Source: Nocardioides daphniae (GTDB lineage: Bacteria; Actinomycetota; Actinomycetes; Propionibacteriales; Nocardioidaceae). From it: 64,000 nucleotides of DNA. Below the pieces are notes generated by a model that saw nothing but the letters and a program-made list of their open reading frames with translations, was not told the origin of the DNA and did not search any database. Made by a program: the position numbers and the translations under genes. The stretch is taken from positions 1,116,001 through 1,180,000 of the forward strand of contig NZ_CP038462.1 in NCBI RefSeq assembly GCF_004777465.1, given 5' to 3'. Positions 21,817 to 31,114 of this stretch are shown in pieces. Within the stretch, counting starts at the first letter, position 1, and each line of letters begins with the position of its first letter.

Positions 21817-22251
21817 TCAGGCGTACGTCGGGATGAGGCGGGAGTCTGCCAGTGCTGCCGTCCGGTGCGCGGCGGCCTCAAGATAGGCGGGGTTCTCGAG
21901 CATGGCCCGGAAGGCTGCCGGGCTGGGATACCGCACCGTCATCATCCCGTCCCACTGCTCGCCCGCGGGGCCGATGAACGTCGGTCCACAGGTGCTGAAG
22001 TGCTCCATCGACCCGCCGATCTCGGCGAGCGCGGCCTGCGCCGCCGCGCCGTACCTTTTGTAGGCCTCGGCGCCGGAGATCGGTGCGTCGGGGGCGAGGT
22101 CGGGGTGGTCCGAGTAGTCGGCGACGTCGCGGAACCGCACCAGGTTGAGCATGACCACCGGTCGATCGGCGTCCAGCTGCTCCAGCGCCGCGAACTGGGC
22201 GGCGGTGGGCTCGACACTGCGATGCGCCGTGGGAGGAAGTTCTGTCTCCAT
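21817..22251 (-). CDS. DUF1330-like small protein
   Basis: 144-aa protein with a ferredoxin-like dimeric alpha/beta-barrel pattern: PVVMLNLVRFRD, AYKRYG and MMTVRYPSPAAFRAMLENPAYLEAAAHRTAAL, resembling DUF1330/EthD-like proteins. Function unknown. I use ATG 22251 (METELPP) and not 22257, because TAGCGT lies six bases upstream (22263-22258), matching the leaderless pattern. Confidence 0.75.
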   Translation of the reverse strand: METELPPTAHRSVEPTAAQFAALEQLDADRPVVMLNLVRFRDVADYSDHPDLAPDAPISGAEAYKRYGAAAQAALAEIGGSMEHFSTCGPTFIGPAGEQWDGMMTVRYPSPAAFRAMLENPAYLEAAAHRTAALADSRLIPTYA

Positions 22252-22257
22252 GCGCAC

Positions 22258-22314
22258 ACGCTAGTGCTGGGTCGTCCTTCCGATGGAGAAGCAGCAGGGG
22301 CAACGAACTATCGT
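22258..22314. promoter_or_regulatory. Divergent leaderless promoters
   Basis: The 71-base gap between two divergent genes holds TAGCGT reading left (22263-22258), six bases before ATG 22251, and TATCGT reading right (22309-22314), eight bases before ATG 22323. No ribosome-binding site is present on either side. Confidence 0.5.
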
Positions 22315-22322
22315 GGTGCGCG

Positions 22323-22691
22323 ATGATCACCCGCCGTGCTGCCGCCCAACGCCTCGACATCCCCGTCGAGATGGCCACCCGCAACGGTCTGCCGTCGAAG
22401 CTCACCGAGGCGCAGCTGCGTCAGATTGAGGACAACCCGCCGCCGTGGCTTGTCCAGTCGCGCGCCAACCGCACCGGCAAGAAGCCGGTGTGGGTCGACC
22501 TCGAGTGCAGCGTGTGCGGTTTCGCCGAGAAGGCCCGGCCAAAGAAGTGGTGGCCGGCGTTCACCCACCTAGCCTGCGAGCACCACCGTGCCTCGGGCCT
22601 GCCGCCGGTACCGGCGGGGGAGCAGCGCGCGGAGTATCCGGGCATCGGGAGCCGGTTCGTCGGGTTCGTGGACTTCCCGCTGGATCTGTAG
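22323..22691 (+). CDS. Conserved hypothetical protein with Cys/His pairs
   Basis: 122-aa protein. The N-terminal 30 residues (ITRRAAAQRLDIPVEMA) look like a helix-turn-helix or head-binding motif. CSVC at about residues 59-62 and the later HLACEHH could together bind zinc. KKWWP and YPGIGSRFVGFVD appear as conserved blocks. I do not recognise a named family. It flanks the NACHT island on its left. Confidence 0.7.
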   Translation: MITRRAAAQRLDIPVEMATRNGLPSKLTEAQLRQIEDNPPPWLVQSRANRTGKKPVWVDLECSVCGFAEKARPKKWWPAFTHLACEHHRASGLPPVPAGEQRAEYPGIGSRFVGFVDFPLDL

Positions 22692-22776
22692 GGGATTACC
22701 GCCGCTCGGCCTCACGGGGCGAGGTGCTTGGACGGGGTGCGTGACTCCACCCACAAAGACGCATCACATTCGCCGC

Positions 22777-23273
22777 TCAGTCTGAGCTGTAATCGTCAGG
22801 GTGTAAACCTCCGGCTTCGAGCAACAATCCGGCCAAATGGTTAGCCAGTTCTGCGGAACCCTTGGGCACGAATTGCGCAGGTGTTGAAGCCGCCTATTAA
22901 TCTCCTCCGGTTGGCAGTACCCACGTGCCAACCTGTCCAAGTAGGCCAGTTCGTCGACAGCACGCTTCTCAAGGGTCTTTCCCAGCGGGACGACCGCGAC
23001 CAGCGACCACGGGACGCCAGTGCGGACCGATCTGATCAGGTTTCCCTTCAATTCACGCCAGGCATCGACATGCTCGCGGCCGGTCGGGTGAGGCTTTGTC
23101 AGATCGTCCAGATCGTCCAGATCGTCCAGGTCGCCTCAGCATTGCCGTGAGCATCGGCCGCGAGCAGCTCTTCCCAGCAGATTCACAGAGTATCCATCAG
23201 GCCGCCACTGGTGCGCGAGGCCTCGGTGGCCCCAAGCACTTACGACAACGTCAACTGGTAAGGCAATGGTCAT
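22777..23273 (-). CDS. Small NACHT-associated protein (frameshifted, reconstructed)
   Basis: Reconstructed protein of about 165 aa whose ATG (23273) lies 12 bases after the NACHT stop. Three frame changes are needed: one extra base near 23188 (NLL then EELLAADAHGNAEA), one missing base near 23132 (into LDDLDDLDDLTKPHPTG) and one missing base near 22858 (CPRG then SAELANHLAGLLLEAGG), ending at TGA 22777-22779. The middle segment GREHVDAWRELKGNLIRSV is clearly protein-like. The C-terminal frame is supported by its similarity to the remnant at 26209-26331. No known domain recognised; helical and acidic. It may be a genuine pseudogene, but similar indels are found throughout this window. Confidence 0.5.
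23100..23129. repeat. 9-bp tandem repeat AGATCGTCC x3
   Basis: Three perfect copies plus a partial unit. On the minus strand they encode LDD-LDD-LDD inside the small NACHT-associated gene, so unit gain or loss would change the protein by three residues without shifting the frame. Confidence 0.8.
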
Positions 23274-23285
23274 TACGTAGGAGAA

Positions 23286-26127
23286 CTAGTCTCCGAGCAA
23301 GCCGACCCTCCCGGTCATCCAGTTCTTCCCCCAGCGAGGGAAGAGGGCGTTCACGGCACGCTTCGTCGTGGCCCTGTCGGGAGCAGAAACGCGCGGCAAC
23401 TTAAGCCGCTCCCATTCAAGCTCGGCCTCCAGCGTGTCTAATTCGGCGTCGGCTATGCGGTTCTCCTCACGGTGTGACACCAACGACGCGATGCTGAATC
23501 CGAGGAGTGCCTCAAGTTCCTCAACGACCCATCCAAATCTGCCAGTGAGTTCCCAAGTGACCATTGCGCAGATGAGCGCGAACCTGCGCGACTCCGGGCA
23601 GTCCGCCCTGGGCGCCTGATTCGCCTCAGCCAGCACCGCTGCCAGCATCTCATAGAGTTTCTTGGCCTCATCGTAAGAGAAGCGCGGTTTCTCGCTACCG
23701 TCCATCTCCAAGTGCACTTCAACCAGACTTGGCGGGATTGTTCCCTCCAGGATTCCAGCCGAAAGAATAGCTTTCCCGGCAGGCCGCGGAGCGCCGCCCA
23801 CCGCTGGAGCGAACCACTTTCGGTCAAGAGACGAGCCAAGTTCGGCGATGCCCAAGTAGTGCTTTCCGTAGAAGCGAGTCCATTCGTCTTGAATACCGCC
23901 AGTCGCTAGCGCCTGGCTCCAACATGAACCTAGGAGTTCTTCCCATTCATGGCCGCGCTGGACCACACCTGTTTCGAGAGAGAACTCGGCCCACGCCCTG
24001 AGTAGGGTATTCGTTCTTCCAGGGGAAAGTGCAGCATCCTCAGGTTTGCCGATCTCGGACGGATCTAGGGCATAGGCCCCTACTCGCTCTCGAGGGTTGC
24101 GCGGAAGTGCGAACAGGTGACTCGAGATTGTTGTTGCGTTCGCGTTCCAATCGTTTGAAAGGGCCTTGAACGCCTCTTCGATCATTTCGTCAAGATGCCG
24201 TGGGCGCAAGTTCAGAACTCCAGCAATTCGCAAACGAAGCGGCAACAAGGTGCCAACGATTCGCTCCTTTTCCTTCAGCGCGTTGATGATGTCTCGAACT
24301 CGATCACGCTGACCTGCCTCGGCTGCGCTGACGATAAGTTCCGGAAGGACGGACCCTGGATTCTTCCGATAGGTCTCGTAAATGATGTCCGCAATTCGAG
24401 CAGTGTCCGAGATAGTTCGCACGGTTCCTTCGGCGGCGAAGTACTCCATGAAGGTGCGGTGGGTAAAAACGAAGACCCGCTCCCCGTGACGGGATCCATC
24501 CACCCCGAGCAACCACGCGCGATCTGCGCAGAACTCAAGGAATGCGCTTGCCCGCTGGCGTGAATGTCCTTGAAGAACCCCGGCGCTGTCCCGCAGGTAT
24601 CCAGCGATTACGTCTCGCAGTTGGCGCTCTTCGATGCCCGCTTGAACGCTTTCGCTCCGGAAGAAGAACATTGCGATCTCTTCCATAATGTCTTGGCCGT
24701 GATTGATGTGATCCGCGGGCTGATCGATATCGCGCATCGAGTCCCAGCGACGAAATAGAAGGTCGGCGCAATCAGAGTAGACAGAGCGGCGGTTTCGTGG
24801 GATATGGCCACGATTCTTATAGAGGGCGCAAAGAAGCGAGAGCATCAGTGGGTTCTCTGCGAGCTCCGGGGATGTCGCGACCTCCTTCATAAATGGCTCG
24901 ACGCGCTCAAACCCCCCTTCCTCGCTGGAGAACCATTTCTCGGCATATTCTCGCGTCTGGGCCAGCGTGAAGGGGCGAAGCCTGAACCGACCGAAGGTGC
25001 GATCAAGCGGCGCGTCCTCGTACCCCACTTCTCGGCAAGTTACCAGAATGGCGCTGAGTGGATACTGCCTCGAGAAACTCTGAATCTGTTCTACTACTTT
25101 GATTCTCTTGGACTTTTCGAGCGCTTCGTCGAGCCCGTCGAAGATTACGTATGCCCTGCCCAGTAGCAGCAGTGTTTCAACATCACTGCGGTCGACCAAG
25201 GTATCCTGATAGAGCCGCTGCACGGCGGTGACCAATTCATCTAGGATTAGGTTTTCGGCATTGAGTTCACGGACACGAATCAAGAGCGGGCGTGCGATTC
25301 GCTTTCGTCGGCGATCATAGTCATGATGCGTTGGGTCAATGTGCTTTTCCCGTTGCCAGGGTGCCCGTGACCACTGCGCGTACTCGCCGCCCAAGACCAA
25401 TCGCCTCGCGTGTTGAGACATTCTCGCCGTCAAGGGTTTGCAGATCTCGCTGAATGTAGAGATCCCCGAGTGTCTTATCGGGGTGAGATTCCAGGGAGTG
25501 ATGAAGATCCATATTTCCGAAGCGCCCGGCAGCTTGGCTTCGTATCTCACGGGCTCGTTCGGCGACCCGAGAGAGAAGCGCGATATTGGCGACTGTGGCG
25601 ACTTCTAAATAGCGACGTAGCCATCTGGGATGGCTTGCCAAGCCCCCGGGAATCGGGATAGTGGCTTTTCGCTCGAGAAGTTGGTTGCGCTCCTCTGAGG
25701 ACAGCGCTCCTGATGATTCTTCAGGTAGGAGCTCATCAATTCGCTCAACAAGGGCGGTCCACAGCGGTTCGATTTGGTACTCAAAGATTGATTCGTTGTC
25801 AATCGCCGCGGAGAAGACGTTTTCAAAGGACTTCTTAAGGTCCGCAAATTGTTCGGCTTGAGCCTCTGATGGATAGAGTGCACGTATATAGCAAGCAGCT
25901 TCGACCAGCATGAGAATATTTGGGTGATTCAGGACCTGTGTGATCTTTCGAAATTGCGCCTCGGTGAGGATTACTTCATCAAGAAAGTCCACGGCGAAGG
26001 TAGAGTCCGGCGGCGGCAGTGCGACTTGAGGAGAGTCGTCTGTTAAGACGTGCCAAGTTCGCGAAATCGCACGCGCCACTAGATCGCCCAATGCTGCTGT
26101 GAGCATCCCGAGCGTGAAGGGGTCCAC
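23286..26127 (-). CDS. NACHT-domain (NLR-like) NTPase, frameshifted
   Basis: Reconstructed protein of about 947 aa. An alpha-helical N-terminal domain (residues 1-245, MDPFTLGMLTAALGDLVARA onward) is followed by the P-loop GHPGNGKST near residue 255, the NACHT Walker B VIFDGLDEA near 327-335, VTCREVG as sensor, and FTHRTFMEYFAAE as the conserved ARC motif; the C-terminal 400 residues are helical. The P-loop sits in a third frame, so two missing bases are needed (near 25363 and 25292); the length agrees with that. Bacterial NACHT proteins include anti-phage NLR-like ATPases. GC content and codon use are visibly lower than in the neighbours, suggesting transfer. The effector activity of the N-terminal domain is not recognised. 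Confidence 0.8.
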
Positions 26128-26208
26128 GAATACTCCATTCAGAAGGCCGCACTGCTTCCAGTCGCGGCGAGCCTCATAGCCTGGGCTTGCGCTGTCCCAC
26201 CTTCAGGC

Positions 26209-26331
26209 TCACAGCAGTTGACAGTGTAGGAGTCGGGGGTCCAAACCGCCGGCTCCGACCACGCTTCTTGCGATTTGGTTGGTCAGGTTGCGGAAGCCGA
26301 GCGGCGCAGATGCGCCGGGTCGAGAGTCCCC
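26209..26331 (-). pseudogene. Remnant of a second copy of the small NACHT-associated gene
   Basis: On the minus strand FRNLTNQIARSVVGAGGLDP, ending at TGA 26209-26211, aligns with SAELANHLAGLLLEAGGLHP at the end of the gene at 22777-23273, and the DNA is alignable over about 70 bases (for example TCCGCA...AACCA and GCCGG.GGTTT). Only the C-terminal part is present; a frame change near 26296 separates it from a possible HLRR segment. It lies directly after the 26332-26841 gene, upstream of the NACHT gene. Confidence 0.5.
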
Positions 26332-26841
26332 TTACCCGCGTTCCGGCCAGCGCCACTCGACCACCACGGCCGCCCCGACATCAGCGGTGCGCCATGCGTC
26401 GCACAGATCGTCCAGGCGTACGAACACCTGCTCGAGCTCGCGGTCGGAGATCTCGGTCGGTGGTGGGTCCTGGAGAACGTAGTGGCTGCTCGGCAGATGG
26501 CCGCGACGGCGCAACCAGCGCGGGTAGACCTGGGCGACGAGTTCTTCGGACCGCCCCATCTCGGTTCCGGTGGACCTGTTTCGCCGTTCGACCTGACGCG
26601 CCCATCCTTTGGTGCGTAGTTCCTCGGTGGGCACAAAGGTTCCAGCGTTGCCGCCTGCAGCGAGCTGGCCGAAGATTCCGTCTCGCAAGCCGAACTCTTC
26701 TTCGACGACAAGATGCACGAGGTCGTGGGGGATCAGGTCGGAGTAACCGGGCGCCGGGTCCATGCGGAGGTCGCCGTGCTGGTCGCGCAGTATCGCGACG
26801 GCGTACCGGTGGGGTCCGGTGCGCTCAAATCTCACCTGCAT
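26332..26841 (-). CDS. Conserved hypothetical protein
   Basis: 169 aa. Opens with QVRFERTGPHRYAVAILRD and contains IPHDLVHLVVEEEFGLRDGIFGQLAAGG, a histidine-rich amphipathic block that looks conserved; the C-terminal half is helical. No domain recognised. ATG 26841 has TAGCCT six bases upstream and no ribosome-binding site (putative leaderless). GC content is normal for the host, so it marks the right edge of the NACHT island. Confidence 0.7.
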   Translation of the reverse strand: MQVRFERTGPHRYAVAILRDQHGDLRMDPAPGYSDLIPHDLVHLVVEEEFGLRDGIFGQLAAGGNAGTFVPTEELRTKGWARQVERRNRSTGTEMGRSEELVAQVYPRWLRRRGHLPSSHYVLQDPPPTEISDRELEQVFVRLDDLCDAWRTADVGAAVVVEWRWPERG

Positions 26842-26978
26842 CCCGTCAGGCTAGGCACCGGTGCTCAGCGTCGCGACTGGTTATCACTGCGCGCAGTGCA
26901 GAGTCGGCGCGCCACCACACCCGTACGCAAACCAACGAACCCGCAGACGTGTCGAGTTGGGGCCGAGATACTGCCGGC

Positions 26979-27833
26979 ATGCGCAAGAGGGGCTGGGGTG
27001 CGATCGCGGGCTGTCTGCTGCTCGCTCTCCTCGGCCTCGCGGCGTTCGGTTGCCAGTCAAGTGACAGCACCGTCGGGAGTCGGAGCCACTGGTAGGCCGA
27101 GGACGGTTCCTGGATCGAGCGCGCGTTCGGTGACTCACCCCAGCAGCCGGCGCCGACGAAGACGCCGGCCGCTGCTCCACCCTCGGCCTCCAAGCCGCCC
27201 GAGCTCGACGACACCCTGCTCCAGGCTTACCTGAGGGCCCTGCCTGCCGCCGACAGGACGCTTTTCGACCACTACCGCGACGCCTCGCTGGGTCAGGGCA
27301 CGTGGATCGTGGCTGCTCCCATGACGGTCGAGGAGGCTCGTCTGCGGCTTCTCGGTCCAGATCCGCAGCCTGCGCGACGAAGTGACTTCACCAGCGGTCT
27401 CTCGTCGGCGTACGCCTTACTCCAGGTGGGGACCGGAGTGGTCGCGTGGGAGTGGTCCGGGTTCGCCGATCCTCCGCGACGGCTGCTCGTCGAGCTGTCC
27501 CGCAACGGGGCCACGAGCGCTGTGGTCACGGACAATGTGGAGGGCATGACGCGTTTCGGCTACGCCCGCGACGGCCAAGTCGTCTTCGACGCCAGTGAGT
27601 ACGCCTTCGTTGACAGCATCGAAGAGATCCCGGTCGAGGTCCGCGACCTTGCCCGCCTTGCCTGGGAAGATCTCGACGGCCCAAGCCGCGAGACCGCCGA
27701 CTGGGCGACCGTGGGGTTGGCCATGGCTGCGAAGGTCACGGGCGTACGCGTCGACTCGCAAGTGCAAGACGTCAAGGGCAAGAAGAACTGGTACGCCGTC
27801 CCCCTGCCGTGGGGCGCAGAGGAGGACCACTGA
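26979..27833 (+). CDS. Lipoprotein with DUF6461-like domain, interrupted by in-frame TAG
   Basis: The first 38 codons encode a lipoprotein signal (MRKRGWGAIAGCLLLALLG...AFGC with a lipobox cysteine), ending in TAG 27093-27095. The same frame stays open afterwards with a Pro/Ala linker and then a domain containing GTGVVAWEWSGF and MTRFGYARDGQVVFD, resembling DUF6461. The continuous frame on both sides suggests one gene with a nonsense change or base-call error. GTG 27309 is the start if only the distal part is translated. GATACT six bases before ATG 26979 suggests a leaderless transcript. Confidence 0.55.
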
Positions 27834-27866
27834 CAGGGGTCCCGGGAGCGGGCCTATCCTCACCCC

Positions 27867-28391
27867 GTGCCCGACCACGCCCTTGAGCTCTCCTTCGACG
27901 CGGAGTCCACCGCCGCTGTGGTGGCGCAGTGGGAGGCACTGAAGTCGGCGGGGCTGCCGTCACAGGCGGACCACCGGTCGATGACCAACGCGCCGCACCT
28001 GACCCTCGTCGCCGCGAGGGGCGTGCCCGAAGCAGCCCAGGCGGCTGGCCGGGACACCGTCGGGCCGCTCCTGCCCACGCCCATCGTCTCCCGGGGACTG
28101 GTCCTCTTCGGTCAGGGCGCCCGGGTGACCGTGGCCCACCTGGTGGAGCCGAGCGCGGCCCTCGCCAGGGCTGCCGCCGAGATCCGGGCACTGGTGCCTG
28201 CGCTGCGCCACCCGGTCTGGACGCCGCACGTCACGCTGGCCCGGCGCGTCCCGCGGGGGCTGTTGCCCGACGTACTCGAGGTGTTGCAGTCCACCGACGC
28301 ACCCGACGAGCTGATCTGTGACCGCCTGCGCTGGTGGGACCCGGACCTAGGCACGATCGAGGACGTTGCCGTGGCCGGCTTCGACGCCTGA
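27867..28391 (+). CDS. 2'-5' RNA ligase/phosphodiesterase superfamily protein
   Basis: 174-aa 2H phosphoesterase-fold protein. The two HxT/S-type motifs that define the family are seen as PHLTLVA (about residues 49-55) and PHVTLAR (about 115-121). Such proteins act on 2',3'-cyclic or 2'-5' phosphodiester bonds of RNA or nucleotides; the substrate is unknown here. GTG 27867 is chosen because TATCCT is exactly six bases upstream (27855-27860). Confidence 0.8.
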   Translation: MPDHALELSFDAESTAAVVAQWEALKSAGLPSQADHRSMTNAPHLTLVAARGVPEAAQAAGRDTVGPLLPTPIVSRGLVLFGQGARVTVAHLVEPSAALARAAAEIRALVPALRHPVWTPHVTLARRVPRGLLPDVLEVLQSTDAPDELICDRLRWWDPDLGTIEDVAVAGFDA

Positions 28392-28447
28392 CGCGACTCA
28401 CGCTCTGGTGCCGGGCCTGGCGAGCGCCAACGGATAGCGTTCAGGCG

Positions 28448-30178
28448 GTGTCCAGCTCTCGCCGATCCAGCTCCCGCCGGCGCGGCACGTCCCGCCGCGG
28501 CAGCACGAAGCAGGCGCAGCGACCGCTCCCGACCGCCGGACCGGGGGAGCGGATCTGGGTCCTCGACGTCCCCTACGGCACGCAGGTCGACGGCGCCACC
28601 TGGCACCCGGCGGTCAGGACCCACCTGTACGTCGGGCGTACGTTGCCCGCGCACCTCGCGGCGTACGCCCCGGGCCCCTACACGCTGGGACGGTTCGTCG
28701 AGAACTCGCTCAACCCCGACGACCCGACGCCCAACCCGGAGCCGACCGAGGCGCTCGAGCCACGGCAGATCCAGTTCGAGGCGGCCGACGCGATCGCGGA
28801 GCGAGCCGCAGCCGGTGGCCGACAGTTCCTGTTGGCCGACGAGCCCGGCGTCGGCAAGACAATCTCCGCGGTCCTGGGCGCGACCGCGGTCGGTGACCTC
28901 CGGGGCGCGCAGCGCGTGCTGGTCGTGGCGGACCGCCCGGCTGCGATCACGATCGGCCACTGGTGCCGCACGATCACCGCACTCGGCGACGGCGGCCTCG
29001 ACTGGGTCGTCATCACCTGGGACCGGCTGGAGAAGGTCAAGGACCACACGTGGGCCGTGATCATCGCCGACGAGGCCCACGCGCTGCGCCGCACGACCAC
29101 CAAGCGGTGGAAGCTGTGGGCGCGGATCTCCGGCCACGGCAAGGCGCACGACAAGGCGCCGTTCGTCATCGCCACCACCGCCACGCCGGGCCACACGCCG
29201 CTCGAGCTGCCGTACCTCGCACCGTCGTACGCGCAGGTCCTCGACGAGCCGATGAAGGAGTGGACGTCGGCGACGCAGCCCGGGGCCGCGTTCGCGACCG
29301 CGCTCGAACGTCACGGCGTCGCGGTTGAGCACGGCCGCTACGGCGCGACCTGGACGACCGATCCGGCCCGACGTGCAGCCGACCTCAAGCTCGTACGCGG
29401 CTGGCTCACCGACACCGGTCCGCCCGCGATGCTGCACCGCGCCGCGCCGTGGGGGCCGGTGCCGATCTCCGGCATGCCGGTCACGCTGACGCCGACCGAA
29501 CGGGCAGCGTACGAGGCGGAGTGGGGTGAGTTCTGCCGCGAGATGGACATCGCCCGCCGCGGCCGCAACGTCGCCAAGGGCCGCGCTGCGCTGCTGCGCT
29601 TCCGGCAGAAGGCCGGGCTGATCCGGGTCGACTCGACGGTCGACTGGATCGTCCAGCAGGTGCAGGCCGAGCGGCAGGTCGCCTGCTCGGTCGAGTTCGT
29701 CGGCACCGCTGCCGACCCCATCGCCGACCGGCTGCGCGACGCCGGCCTCGAGGTCGCCACCATCTACGGGCGCGATCGATTCGACGCGGAGGCCGAGCGG
29801 CTCAAGTTCCAGACCGGGCAGGCGAAGGTCTGCGTCTTCACCACCGTCGCCTCGATCAGCCTGCACGCCGGTGAGACGCTGGCCGACGGCCGCCAGGCCA
29901 GCACCGAGCCACGCGTCGGCGTCTTCCACCAGGCCCGCTTCTCCGGGATCGCCGGACGCCAGGTGACCGGGCGGACGCACCGCGACCACCAGGTCTCCCC
30001 GTGGCACATCGCGTTCGCCGAGGGCACCGTCGAGGAGCAGGTCGGCAAGGTGATGGTCGAGCGGATCGCGGCCGCCTCCGACACCGTGGGCAGCGACACC
30101 AGCGGACTCACCGACCTCGCTGAGCTGCTCGGCGCCGACTGGTTGCCACCGGCGGCGCTGGTCGAGGGCGACGCCTGA
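28448..30178 (+). CDS. SF2 (SNF2-like) DNA helicase, phage-type
   Basis: About 576-aa helicase/translocase. An Arg/Ser-rich basic N-terminus (residues 1-25) may bind DNA or RNA. Motif I is DEPGVGKTISA near residue 136, motif II is IADEAHALRR, motif III is ATTATPG, and the second RecA lobe ends with GRQVTGRTHRDHQ (motif VI). The compact lobes without insertions resemble helicases of actinophages and their cellular homologues. It starts at GTG 28448, seven bases after TAGCGT (28435-28440). No obvious nuclease partner is adjacent. Confidence 0.75.
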   Translation: MSSSRRSSSRRRGTSRRGSTKQAQRPLPTAGPGERIWVLDVPYGTQVDGATWHPAVRTHLYVGRTLPAHLAAYAPGPYTLGRFVENSLNPDDPTPNPEPTEALEPRQIQFEAADAIAERAAAGGRQFLLADEPGVGKTISAVLGATAVGDLRGAQRVLVVADRPAAITIGHWCRTITALGDGGLDWVVITWDRLEKVKDHTWAVIIADEAHALRRTTTKRWKLWARISGHGKAHDKAPFVIATTATPGHTPLELPYLAPSYAQVLDEPMKEWTSATQPGAAFATALERHGVAVEHGRYGATWTTDPARRAADLKLVRGWLTDTGPPAMLHRAAPWGPVPISGMPVTLTPTERAAYEAEWGEFCREMDIARRGRNVAKGRAALLRFRQKAGLIRVDSTVDWIVQQVQAERQVACSVEFVGTAADPIADRLRDAGLEVATIYGRDRFDAEAERLKFQTGQAKVCVFTTVASISLHAGETLADGRQASTEPRVGVFHQARFSGIAGRQVTGRTHRDHQVSPWHIAFAEGTVEEQVGKVMVERIAAASDTVGSDTSGLTDLAELLGADWLPPAALVEGDA

Positions 30179-30199
30179 GCGTGCGAGCCGACGTCAGGC
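30173..30199. terminator. Bidirectional terminator hairpin
   Basis: GCCTGA (30173-30178) pairs with TCAGGC (30194-30199), extended inside by CGT/ACG, spanning the stops of two convergent genes. No U-run on either side. Confidence 0.45.
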
Positions 30200-31029
30200 G
30201 CGGGTCGCCACCACCGCGTAGAGCGTGACCGAGAAGACGAACGACCCCTGCGCCGCACTCTGCTCGAGATCCTGACGCCACGACGCGCCCTCGCCCGCAG
30301 CCTCGGCCCGGCGGGTGGCCTCCTCCAGCACCATCGAGACCGGCGGCTGGCCCAGGTCACGCGGACGCAGCATCAGCACCTCCGTCGTGACGCGCGCATC
30401 GACGAACCCGTGGCGCAGCACGAGGTCGAGCAGCTGGGCGCCGGCGGCCGGTGACGGCCCGCCACCCCAGCTCTCGCGCCAGACCGCAGCCATGTGCGGG
30501 TCGCCGGGCCAGGTCGCGAGCGTGCGCCAGTCGGTGTCGATCAGCCCGACGCGACCGCCGGGGCGCAACGCCCGCGCCATCTCGCGGACCGCGACCACCG
30601 GGTCGGTGAGGTGCTGCAGCACGCGCTCGGAGCGTACGAGGTCGAGCGCGGCGTCGGCGACCGGGAGCCGGTCGGCGCTCCCGCTGACGAACCGCGCCGG
30701 GTTGCGTGCTGCCTCCCCACGGCGGCGGGCCTCGGCCAGCATCGTCCCGCTCGGATCCACGCCCGTCGCTGAACCGGTCGGAGCGACCGACACGGCCAGG
30801 CCGCGGACGTCCTCGCCGGTGCCGCAGCCGACGTCCATCACGTGCATGCCGGGTAGCGGGTCGAGCTGCTCCAGCAGCCAGGCGTGCAGCCGCTGGATCG
30901 GCGGCAGCTGCGCCTGGACGTCCAGGGCAGCCAGCGCGGCGGCGCGCGCCTCGTCGGAGGAGGAGTCGACGTCGGAGAACGACGGCGCGTCCCCAGCCGG
31001 CTCGTCCTGTCCCTGTCCACTGTCGTCAT
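30194..31029 (-). CDS. Class I SAM-dependent methyltransferase (N-terminal frameshift possible)
   Basis: About 279 aa. Motif I is VMDVGCGTGEDVRG, the post-I acidic residue lies in TGVDPSGTM, and LDLVRSERVLQHL and LRPGGRVGLIDTDWRT follow, typical of methyltransferase type 11. The C-terminal region is cap-like. ATG 31029 has GGAGG five bases upstream but its frame breaks within eight codons; one extra G in the CCC run (plus strand 31011-31013) joins it to the main frame. The alternative is GTG 31033 in the main frame, which has poor spacing. Substrate unknown. Confidence 0.75.
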
Positions 31030-31114
31030 GCACCCCTCCAGTGACCGCCCGCGGGTGGGGCCGCGTCAAGAGGCGGTGGGGTGTCGGCTGGCCGTCGGGG
31101 AGTAGAACGAGGCG

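Noticed and set aside
22764..23051. Minus-strand 95-codon frame ending at 22764 as a stand-alone gene
   Set aside because: It begins with TTG in the middle of a protein-like stretch, and its last 30 residues are in the wrong frame; the neighbouring frame matches the remnant at 26209-26331 and ends at 22777.
23100..23129. CRISPR-like repeats
   Set aside because: The repeat unit is nine bases without spacers; no cas genes. It is a coding microsatellite.
22692..26331. Integrase or tRNA attachment site for the NACHT island
   Set aside because: I found no tRNA, recombinase or perfect direct repeats at the edges, only the diverged partner remnant.
26174..26356. Minus-strand 60-codon frame over the remnant
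   Set aside because: Its Arg/Pro-rich composition is that of a shadow; the frame ending at 26209 is the one similar to the partner gene.
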